From contig CM057149.1 of the NCBI GenBank assembly GCA_029964075.1, positions 19,854,197 to 19,918,196 of the forward strand: a DNA stretch of 64,000 bases. Direction: 5' to 3'. This document shows, in pieces, positions 44,201 to 56,200 of the stretch (position 1 is its first letter; each line of letters opens with the position of its first letter). The DNA is from Patiria pectinifera. Taxonomy: Eukaryota; Echinodermata; Asteroidea; Valvatida; Asterinidae. Made by a program: the position numbers and the translations under genes. Under the pieces are notes generated by a model that saw only the letters and a program-made list of their open reading frames with translations, did not search any database and was not told where the DNA came from.

Positions 44201-47200
44201 TTTCCTGAAAATGACAGCACATCACGTGCCATGATTTCACAAAATGCTTGAAATTATAATTCACTTACATGTACAGTCAAGTGAGTTATTTCATAGTAAT
44301 TTGTTTTTGTGTTTTTGTTTTTTTGATGCTTGCAAATGTTGTTCATCTGCTGTTTACATAGTTTCACCTTACAAAGATGTGGGATGTGCATGCAGACCAT
44401 ATGCATTCTGTATATCTCAGAGGGTTTTCTTGTATAAGTTTCATTTGTTACGACAAAGCAATACAAAACCTTACCCTTTAACTCCATTACTCCGCCTTAA
44501 TTAACGCATCTGGGTCTCGTAGCAAAATGGCTTACTATTAAAAAAGTTAAAGCAACACTACTAGTGCAGTCTGACAGAGATATGCAATGACAGGGAAGCT
44601 ATAGGAATAGCACACACTCGAGTCCTGGTACTAATTCATGCAACATTTGCCGAAGCCGATTACATCCAATCAATTGCATGCTGCAATCAATTCACACTAA
44701 TTACTGTTGGCATATGAGACCCAATTCAATATTGACCTGTGACTGATGGTTTCAGTTCATTGACTTTCAGAATGCAACAGTTGCGGGCAGCGTTACTGAG
44801 ATTCTTACTGCAGGTAGGGGGTATCACAGCTGCATGGCCGGCCGCTTTGCAAGGACAGGAATTGCTGGACAGTACTTGGGAAGAATTCCTCAAAAATATA
44901 CATTATGCATCTGAAAGAACTGAACTGGCGGCTATACTGGTACATGTACATGTAACTTAAAGGGAATATACAACATTTGCAAACATCGAAAAACAAAACT
45001 ACCAATTTTTTGTCGAAATACCTTACTAGGATGTTCGTAGATGACAGTCTAAAGCATCCTGTAAAATTATGGCGCCATGTGTGAATTCATTTTCAAGAAA
45101 AGTGGTATTTTGTATAAATTTCCAACGGTGGTCGGCCGACCACCGTTGGAAAAACTGTTTCTCAACTTCTGCTCCAAATTTACTAATTTTTTTCAGTCCA
45201 GATTTTGTTTGCTATTGGTTGCATGTTCATGAACGGGTGCAGGCCAGTTAGATTGGTTCCATTACCTTACAATTTTCCGGCATCTATAAATTGATCCATT
45301 TCATCTTTAGTGGAGTCTGGGAACCAGACTACTTGAACATTTTTGTTTTTCTTGGTTTTTCCAGTATTTTCGAACACAAAACTTCAAACATGCCAGTGTA
45401 ACAATATTTGATCTGTTATAATAACCCCTCAAAATAGTTCATTTCTGAAAATTACAGCAAAAGCCACTGATGTACATTCCCTTTAAAGGCAAACTTCATA
45501 GGATAATTTGCATTTATTAACCCTAACTTTTAAGTAACCTTCCAAATTATCATCAAAAGTAGCACTGCCAAAGCAAATTGTGAGGCACAGACCGTCAGTT
45601 GAGAACAATGCAAAAAATGAACGGTGGCGATTTTTTTCCTCCAGATTTATCTTACCAGTACGTCTACTACACATGTTTGAAAGAAATAGCATAAAAATCA
45701 TGGAATAAAAGTGTTTTGGGAAAGAAAAAAAATTGGCATCTTTCGGTTTCATGACCACAAACTCGAAACTTTAAAAGCTTTTCCTCAGTATTTTACTTTC
45801 TTGATATGTCGATAAATGCAAACTTCAAACAACCACAGCTTGTCAAAGGAATGTCCAACTGAAGTGCAACAAACATTTATTCTCTTTCCTAACATCCGCA
45901 AATCCCGATTTCGACCTCTGCCCAGTTCTGTCTCATTTTGCCAGAACGCCTCACAAATATGTCATGATCAGCACCTGTATGCATTTAGCAAAACTTAGCT
46001 GAGGACCAGTCACAGGCAATAGAACTCACATGGCATTTTGGCTGGTAACCTGTTTAAGCAATATATTCTGTAAATCAAACTAGGTTTTGCCCTTCACCGG
46101 CAAATTAACACTGTTTACTCAGTGTGTTACCTCCCGAGTGACTTTGGAAAAATCAGGCAAAACCTAGTTTGATTTACATGTACATCACCCCCACGCAAAA
46201 ATTCCATCTTCTGAACAATATATTCTGTGTTAAGCAACTTTCTTACATGTAGCTTAACAAACTTGCATGAAACTGGCCCTTGGTCAGGTCATCTGAGTTC
46301 AACATAGACACATATCTGACTGGGTGTGGTTGAGTTATTTTAAGAAAAAAAACCCTGTTATTTATAGCCCTGTGAGACTGATGTCAGAACATGATGTGGA
46401 GCGTAGGTTTATTGTTGCACAGTCACACATGCCAATACATGTACCGTATATTAAATGGCATCAGGAGAGACCGTCAAGAGTAATGTGAGCTACCGGTATG
46501 ATGTGTAATGTGGATCAGGTCATGTGATCAGGGTTCCTTGATGAACTCATAAAATGTACAACATTGCAAATGTAGCTCTCTGGGTAAAGGGTACAGGAAT
46601 GGAAATCTGAGATTTACTAAGAAAAGTGGTACTAGAATTTGTTTTTCCAGAGTTAGAACTAGAAGTGTACTTTTTTTATTAACATGTTTAAATTTCATAC
46701 ATGCCACAAAACGATGGATCACTTTTTTTTTTTAATCATGTCTATTTCCTTTTGTCTGTTCTTTTGAAGAACCACTGAAAGAAATGTGTGATTTACTGAA
46801 TAAAAACCACATTTTTTTTCCTTTAGCTTAATACCTGCACGTGGGATGTTCTAAACCTCCTCCCACACACACACTCTCACACACCCCCATATATCCCTGT
46901 TCACACATCCATGAGAACAATTTTAACAAAAGCATTTCTGCCAATCAATCGTTAAAATAACTTGCCTAAATGTTTTGTTACGTCTGGGAACACCTCATGA
47001 CACCTTGAACAAAATATGAACTGCCTGCCGCGTGATTGAAGAAATTCAAAGCAATAAATTGTCCTTTCACAAACTCCCTTCAATCTTTCAATACTGAAAC
47101 CCCCCCCTTCCCCCCCAGGAGATTGAGTAGCCACCAGGCATATTATGGCCCTAAAAGCATTCCTTTTTTCAATAACTTTATTGACCCACATAGAAACCAA

Positions 47201-50200
47201 AACACGGTTAATCCCGTCAGATTTTGTCTGGCTAATCCCCCAACTTTGTGATTTAATCCCCATTCATGAAGTATCGATTCGGCAATTTAAGCCTGGAGAA
47301 AAAGTTCTGTCTCTTGTGCCTTTAAAAGCAGGGCTGTGTTCTGGTTTCAAACCAAGGCCATCGATTATAAACTTTTTTTTAAAAGGGTCGGTTTTTGGCA
47401 CTACAGGCTTCGGTGTACAAAATACATGAGCAGTTGTTGAATACCTTTCTTCACAAATATTCGACACAGGTCCAAATGACAGCATGTGAACAGAAACCAT
47501 GAAAGTAATGCAAAAGATCAGGTTTTCATTTTAATGCACGATGTTGTCTTGAAATTCCAAATGTAACTCATAATCAACCAATGTTATTAAAGGGAATGTA
47601 CATTGTACATCATTGGCTTTTGCTGTAATTTTCAGAAATGAACTATTTGAGGGGTTAGTATAATAGATCAAATATTGTTTAAGTGACATGTTTGAAGTTT
47701 TGTGTTTGAAAATGCTTGAAAAACCAAAAAAAACCAAAAATTGTTTAAGTAGTCTGGTTCCCTGACTCCACTACAGATATAATGGATCAATTTATAGATG
47801 CCGGAAAATTGTAAGGTAAGGGAACCAGCCTAGCTGGCCTGCATCCATTCATGAACATGTAACCAATAGCAAACAACATTTGGACTGAAAAAAATTGTAA
47901 ATTTAGAGCAGTAGTTGAAAAATAGTTACGTTTTAGGAAATGTATACAAAAATACAATTTTCTTGAAAATGACTTGACACCAGGTGCCATAATTTTACAG
48001 GATGCTTTAGACTGTCGTTTACCAACATCCTAGTAGGGTATTTCGTAAAAACTTGGTAGTTTTATTTTTTGATGTTTGCAAATGTTGTATATTCCCTTTA
48101 AGCCAATTAAATAACCTACATGTAATATGAATAACAATCAACCACGAAATAAGAATTGTGTATAGATCTGCAATTCTACTGTTGTTTTTAAATCGACAGC
48201 AACTTTCCCCCAATATGTACCGTAGGTCAATATTCAGAATTTTAAATAAAACCAGTAAAAAAATGTCCTCAACCCAGATTGTGTCTTGCAACACTACAAT
48301 GAGAACTGCATTTAAAACAAATTGGAAGGTTTCACGAGATGGCCAACAAGACCTCCATGATCCCATTTCTATCACCTGGCAGCTGATGTAATTATGACAT
48401 GCAATTAAAACTCCCAGGCAGGCCAGAAACGCCAGGTTTATGTACCATCATCGCGGCAGCTGAAAACACACCAGAAGTACATGTGAGGCCCGAATCACCC
48501 TCCAAATATGGAATCTCTCCTCCAACCTTGGCTAAGTCGTCTGGACCCTGGAGCCTGATAGGATCACAAGCCACTGACAAAATGGGCCAATTTCATGGAA
48601 AGGCAAAAGCGGGCGCTCGTGACTGGTTTTAAACATCGCTGAACGGTTTTTATCAGCGTTTTAAAACTACCCACATGACAAGATCTCGACCAATAGGAAT
48701 GGGTTAACTGTCTCAGGTATTTATAAATGTACCATAAACACACACACACACAGACATGTTTACGTTACATACCTAGTGTGGACATTCCCTTGCTTTCGTG
48801 TAGTTAAGAAAACCAGTGAAAAACTCATTTTTCTCAAACTGTGAAAAATCTTTCAACCCATTTTTGTTTCTATGATCCCCTTTAGTGTTTCTCTTCATTT
48901 TGCCACGGATAAACCTAACCCAAAAATGCCTCTAAACTTGTTTTCCAGAAATGGGGAAACACTGTGTGGATGTGGGCAAGTCCACACAACGTCGCCTCTA
49001 CCTGGTTTATGTGGATCTCTTTTGTTCGGAAGTCCACACAGTGAATGTAGTGCCTACCCACCCACACACAAGGTTTATAAAATGCTTTATCTGGGACAGT
49101 AAAGAAAATAAGTTTTGCTGCATGCCTAGTTTAATTGTGTTGTACTGGTATGTTAATTCAACAATATATAATAACTGCAAAGGAATGGTAAACTACGGTA
49201 AATGTGCACTACCGGTACACTTCTGCATCCTTGATCTAAACACTTCATTTGAAAATTTAATCATTCACCGATGCCTTCTCAGCATGACATTCCAGTAAGA
49301 AAGTCAGAATATTTCCCTTTTCATTCGTGATCCAGCAAATCAAAAAAGAGGGTCTGACATTTTGATCCAAGTAGAATCTCTCTCAGTCAGCACTGTCCCT
49401 GAAATTCAATGATCACCTACCACTCTGTCTTCAGTTGGAGCCATCGTACTAAGTTCAGCTAGCCCACGGATTCCCAAAGCAAGGACCATGTACAATAGAT
49501 GATCCTCGCACAGTTTGACATTTTTTAGATGACTTGGGGTGACTGACAACCCCCTTTCCATTTAGCGCATTCACGCCGACCATGAAACAAGTTCATCGTC
49601 CTCCATTTTTGGCAGCATCAGAGGCATTAAGGATGGCATATTGTTAGAACCTGATGTGAATTCATCTTGATGATAATGGCATGTTGAATCACGTCATTAA
49701 GATCCTTCACGAGACCTTTCAGATAACTAGGGAATGTGTGTACGTGCACGGAAAGAGATACGGAGAGGAAACGTGCTCTGTGGGACATCTTTCTTTTTTA
49801 AAGCGATCAAAGAATACGGTACAATATACCGGTAGGTACACATGTACATGTACATTTGAAGAAAAAAAAAAATCACTGTTTTTTTGTGGTAACTGGACAA
49901 CTATATCAAAATGAGAAAAAAAACTGATGTGGTATTAGCATAAACTGGCCCCCTATCAGTTCATTCATATGAAAGTACCCTATTAAATCCCTTCAGTAAT
50001 TTACAACCTGAACCTTCCTTACTCAAGATATTGCAAAATCCAACACTATACATGTATGGTAACTCAACACCGACACAATTGGACTCTGATTCCGGTGGTA
50101 TGCCTGTCCCAATGTAAAGCATTAATATAGTCAGTCTACTCACTCCAACAGATTCCAACAAAACATGCAGATTTTGAAGGGTTGCTGTGGGTTAGGGTTA

Positions 50201-53200
50201 AAATACACGCTGTTCTAGCAATACATGTAGATCTTCAGCAGTTTGATTTGTTCCACTTGACTTGCAACAGCACAGCCATTTTACATTACTATCCTTCCAT
50301 GTAGTTTCTGGTTTTTAGATTTCAACTTTCAATTGATCAATTTGGAAATCATTCGGAATTCGTGAAAAATACCGGTACACGCTGATGCCGAAAATTTTAC
50401 AAATAAATTTGACAAAATCGTTTCCGAAAGATTCATCAGAACAAGTTTCAGAAGCTCAGTTCCTCTCACGCAAACAGTTTGTTTGGTAACACTAACCTAT
50501 AAATCATCTGCGGAAAATGTACCAGAACGCAGGTGCTCCGTGCAGGGCTAAGTCAGCTCTCCCAGTATCATAACTTTTTTTTACTTGAACCCTGGAGGGG
50601 GCATGACCTTTCAACAACACTCCCTACAATTTACTGTTATGACATTCAATTCTCGCTGGCAGTAGATAAACCCTGAGAAAACAATCAGGGATTTTTCTCG
50701 GGAGTGAATTTCACCCTTGTAAATGTGAGAGATTAAAGGTCCCAAAAATTCTGCATCCGTGCGTAACATATTTTTTGGCTGATATACATGTACAGGATGT
50801 CTAAAAAAAAGAAGGTAATCCTACTTCAAAGGGTAATTATGGCCCGACTATATGTTTACCAGCAAAAAGCATGGTATCATCTTAAAGCGGAAGCTTTGTG
50901 CTTTCCAATGATGCATTGGGTTACATTCCAGGGTCACGCATCATGGAGCACCATTGTCTTGAAATTGTGGTGAAATGCAGTTGGTTCACTTTTGAACCCA
51001 TGTCATTCTGTGGACGACATGCGCCGTCGATTTCAACTGTGCTTGGAGAGGGGAGGTAGGTGGACATGTGGAGTGTCTTGGCCAATGAGAGAAAATCAGA
51101 AACTTCTGGTAAGTGTTTTACTCATGATCGTGAATAAAAATATAAAAACAAAAAACATGAATCTGTTTCAGTTTTTCAGAAGGCAGTGGAATTTTGTACC
51201 TGCTATTTTCAAACACAACTTCAATGCAATGGTGCTCCATGATGACCCTGTATTATATATGTATGTATCATTGATAAGCACAAAGCTTCCAGCTTTTTGC
51301 TGATGTGCTTTTTTTGCTGGTAAACATATAAGTCTTCTTCTAAAAAATTATCTTTTTTTCTTTTTTTTTTTTTTACACATGTCTCTCAAATGAATGAAAG
51401 GACATGTTACTGGCAACCCTATGTAATTTCAGTCTAAGTTTTAAGTTTTAAAGGTGCTCATTGTCATCTTTCACTTTTCACAATTTTCATGACTTTATAA
51501 GCTCACTGAGGAACATTACTACCGGACTGCCAAAAAAATACCCAACAAAAACAAAGAAATCAAGGGTAAAAAATTGAGAGCCAGCCCAGGGTGAGATCAC
51601 CCATGAGATGGATGCTTTAGTGGGAAAAGGCCTACAAGCAACATGGGTACTCAGCAACATCCAACAATGGGGATACATTGTCTTCCAGTATATTTTCCAT
51701 TTTTTTTTTCAACTCGAGGGTGTCGTTATGCAGTGTGTCCACAGCTACCCATCAGCAACGCATTCATTAGCCTGAAACCTTCACCGCGTCTGCCCTCCAG
51801 TGCTGTGACGCATTTCAGACACCTACTAATGCGTTTCCCAGAAGTTTGCTAATCTGTAATATTCAGGCTAACGACCGTGCCATAATTTATTCATAGTATG
51901 AATTATGAAATACGGCATTCCATCAGGGAAAGTACTCCTGGATTACAATATTAGTCAGGAGGGCATTAATCCTCTGAATCCATCAATCATTTCACATCCA
52001 TGTTAATTGTGCCCCAATGGGTACATTTTTTAAATCTACGTTCTTATAACCATAATTGCTTTACAGATTGCATTTTCTGGACACAAAGCAGAAGATTGGT
52101 GCCTTATGCAGCCAGCCACAAAAAAAATGAAGCATGTACTTGCTCTATTGTATTTGTACTACTAAATCTTTCAACTATTTTTCCTAGGTTCATTATCCTC
52201 CCAACCCCCCATCCCCACCCCCGCCTAATTTACAAGGAACCTTCCTCACTCCTGCAAAATCCAACACCAATTGATGATTATGGTAAACTCAACACCCGAA
52301 CTGTTGGACTCTGCTTATGGTGGTAAGCCTAACCCCATGCAAAGCATAATCAGTTCCGGTGCAGTGCTCACTCCAACAGATTCCAACAAAATATGCAAGC
52401 AGTTGGATTTTAATATGGATGGGGTGGTTACCCTTATTCAGCACATGAGGCTTTCAGATAAAACTTGCCCTGCGTAGTACATAGGTCTTCCATATCTCAG
52501 CAAGCTACAAAGCCAATCAGCAATTCATGAACGCGGTTCCCATCAAAGTACCACTGCAAGTTGACTGGCAGTAACACTCGGATAATGTGCCACTTATACT
52601 AGTCCATTAAGATCAAATCGGCCGAAGCAATGCAATTCAAGTTCATGAAAATGTACACGGAATTCAACTTTTTCTTATAAAAAGTAGTTGAAACTTGCCT
52701 CTAGATTCATTTGATGAAAGTATAACTTTCGATAATTAAAGTTCACTAAACTTACCAGTGGATGTAATGTTGATCCAACTTGCCGATTGTAGTTTCCAGG
52801 CAGTTCTGAAAGAAAAAGTTGAGAGAAGAAAGGTTTAAATGTAAAACTTCTTTTAAAAATTGAGGACACTTGGAAAGCAAGGTTTTCGTCTAGGTCTTTC
52901 CTAGCTCCATGAATAGGCGTAGCCATAACTCTGGAAGCCTGTTTTGGAAACGGCCAACACGACCTTTTTGCTATGTAGTTAACAAAACCTTTAAAGCACA
53001 CTGTTAGTGTTAAGTCATATTACTACGACAGTGAACATGTAAACGCTCAGTCTTACCTGCTGGAGCGCTAACTACTATAAAAGTCACTGGTTCACATAAA
53101 TTGGTGCAATAAACAGGACACCGCATCATAATGATTTATAAATGAAGTTAACGCCATGAGACACACTGCACTAAAGCATTGGGTGTGAACAGGGAAACAA

Positions 53201-56200
53201 GTAGACAAGTGTAGTTTAGAAGTTTAATTGAATATTTCCAAGTGTACAATTATCCTTAAACTTGACCAGCCCCTTAGAAACATAAGATCACAAGACGTTG
53301 CTATTGTTACCAGCACATTATTGCTGATTCATCATAAATATGTTGCTTCCTATAAGATAGTTGGGAAGATCCTGGGGGAGTCATTGGTTGCCTTACTCCA
53401 GCTTCTGTTTTGGTAGTTTCCTTTTATTAACGACCAGTGTCTGCCGTGATGACAACTTCCTGCTGGAACCGAGACTAGAGACCACCATCATAATCACATC
53501 ACTTTGCAGTTGTTGTCTACATCCTACATTTACCAGAAACCTTATGGGTTTCCCTGTTTTCTATCACCGTGAACAAGTTGCAGCTATCAAGAATACATTT
53601 TCGGGAAAATAAATCTTCCCAATTCTGACCTCATGACCTCGGGCTTCTAAGCAGGTCACTGGTTTTGATCCGGAGTCAAGCCCTACGACCTTTGGCCTGA
53701 GTTATTTCACACTTGCATGGCATCTGTTGAGGGTTGGCAAAGGCCTAAAAACAAACTTCTTCGATCTACGTAGAGGTTGGACTACAACCGCTGTAAAAAT
53801 GAAAAATTTGGTTATGCCATTGATCATGTTGATGGATTGGATATTCAATAACCTCGCAATGGAAAACAACTTAAACCATTGCTATGACGTCACACTATTG
53901 TTAAAAGTGTGGATTCGGATCTACGAATCTCTTACACTGGTCACAAAGTGTGGATTCGGAACGACGAATCTTTAGTAAAGTGTGGATTCGGAATTACGAA
54001 TCCACACTGTTCTCCACAATGAGCATGAATACGACCGTCTGCGTGAAAATTTGCTTTCCGAAAATTAGGTCCTACCAATGCATCTTCACTGTCAGATTTT
54101 CCGCCATCACTGCAAAATCGACTTTTAGTCAGAAAGAAATCGTCGTCTGAACTATCCATTTTGACGTAAGGAGCCTATACACACAAAATGACTTGGTTGG
54201 TACGGGTGTGGCGATACACATGCTAAACACGCCAGGAAGCAATGTTGCAACCTGACGCCGCTTCCGCGCTTGTGTACAACGTCGATGGAGAGTCATTTCA
54301 AGTATTTCTTAACAATTTTGGAAACATTATCAGTCCCAGTCTTATCATCATTTTTGCAACCGACGAATGACCTTCATTGAGATGATATGAAGAAAAAAAG
54401 TGGCGTCAGGTTGCAGCATTCTTTCCAATACTTCTGTTGACGCAATGGTTTAAGTAGAAAAATACACTCGCAAGTGTGGATTCTTAATTTACGAATTCAC
54501 TCGGCACTTCGCGCCTCGTGAATTCTTAAATTACAAATCCACACTTTCTCGTGTATTCTCCTTTACATAGACCATGTCACATATGTTTACAAAAATGGAT
54601 GTTGCAATCACATTCAGCAAACTGTTCACTTCTGCACTTCATGTATGGTATCTCTTGAAATATCAGAGGTTTAAATTGGTGACACGAATGGTGGCAAAAT
54701 AACATGCAAAAGTTACTTAAACGTTTGGGTTGCCTGGCGGCAGTGTTGTAGTCGAGTACTTTTTTGCAAGTACTGCTGAGTACTTAGGTTGCTGAGTACG
54801 AGTACGAGTACTTGTACCTCCGAGTACAAGTACAGTTCTCCGAGTAGGAGTACTTGTACTTCCGAGTACGAGTACTTTTATTTCCGAATACGGCCATACG
54901 GTAAATTGTTCATTCTGCATAATTGGCCCTGGCCCAGGCCCAGTCAGACCGATACAGACCTACTCACGGAAAATTTGATTTCTCCACAAACCAATAAGGC
55001 CGTGGTAAGTCAAGTACGAGTACTTTGCTGCCCGAGTACGAGTATCGTCATTTCGAGTACGAGTACTTTGACATTCGAGTACGAGTACGAGTACTCCAAA
55101 AAAAGTACTCGAGTAGTACTCAAGTACGAGTACCGAGTACGAGTACTACAACACTGCCTGGTGGTTGCCTGTCGATAGGACGTCACAAGTGACACTGTCT
55201 ATCGGTCATATATGTCAAGCTTGAGGTCGGTTGATTTCCAACCCCACTAATTTGGGCCAATTCAGGTCGATGAAAGTGTAAAGATATTACAGCAGTTAAG
55301 GAAGTTTTTTTCTACTTTAACCCTAACTCCTGGGGCTCTTTTACTAGAAAGTATCCTGAATCCGCCAAAATCCACCAATTTAGTCATGCAAAAAATGCTG
55401 GTATCCTGAATCCATCAGAATCCCCCAGTGTAGATTCTGGAGGTATCCTTAATCCGCCAGAATCCACCAGCAAAAGTCTTGATGGATTCTGGCGGATTCA
55501 GGATACCATGGTGGCATAAAAAAAAATACAGCATGTTTTTCCATAGAGTCTTCAAAATCCATCACCTAAATTTCTGGTGGATTTTGACGGATTCAGGATA
55601 CCATGCTCGCATGAAAATTGTGATGTGTGTTGTTGCATAGGATCCATCAAAATACACCAATGCATGGCGACCCCAGCATGGATCAGTACCGAAGTGAATA
55701 CGTCTCGCGCACAAAATTTGTGTGAAAGACATTAGCGCATGTTTCAGCCTGTAAACCATAGATATACGTATAATGAAAAGACTAGATCGGCAGCGCGTCC
55801 ACACGCGCCCAGTCACTGTGCGATAAATCTCCGCCATTTTGGTTGTCTCTCACAGACGCGCAACAAATTAACGTAAAGTAATGGAGCTAAATGTATCTTT
55901 CCTCCAGCACGTGACCTAGCTCAACACGTATTTACGTGATGCGCACACATTATTATTAGCGATGCACATGGTGTTCTTTGCGTGTAAACGGCGTTGCGTT
56001 CGTCACGTTTTCGCGCATTATTTGTATCTTTCCTCCAGCATGTGACCCTCCATGCAAGTCCACCCAGTACATGTGTGTACATGTTTGTACAGTATGTAAC
56101 AGACTTGGCAGGGCTAGTGCCAGCAGTATTTACGTGACCACAAACATTGCAAAAGAGTTAAACTGTTGAGATCCTGAATCCATCAAAGTCCCCCAATAGC

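Larger units (their letters stand above)
43406..48471. other. Intron, about 5 kb, MITE-rich
   Basis: Contains three copies of TTAA family 1 (44058, 44961, 47591), copy 2 of the GTTCTGTCTC repeat (45822-45975), the 110-bp TIR element at 46069 and a possible gypsy scrap (47262-47372). A plus-strand 43-bp window at 44772-44814 has strong acceptor and donor but no linked exons. Confidence 0.5.
48574..52755. other. Intron, about 4.2 kb
   Basis: Contains two copies of the 6.2 kb repeat (50012-50205 and 52231-52437), the fold-back element (50791-51350) and a small TTAGCCTGAA element (51767-51871). At 48955-49050 a possible minus-strand exon (EATLCGLAHIHTVFP) has a poor acceptor. An exon starting and ending so as to link 52756 with 48573 is missing. 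Confidence 0.5.

Noticed and set aside
44772-44814. Plus-strand 43-bp exon with strong acceptor and donor
   Set aside because: Two frames are open and no plus-strand partner exon is visible on either side.
48951-49298. 115-codon plus-strand frame near 49 kb
   Set aside because: The protein-like part is short and the rest is AT-rich; splice context is weak on both strands.
50971-51104. Plus-strand exon with a strong GTAAGT donor
   Set aside because: Falls in the core of the fold-back element, so it is more likely transposon-derived.
54789-55178. Ser/Thr/Tyr-rich plus-strand open frame
   Set aside because: It is the translation of CGAGTA repeats inside a MITE.
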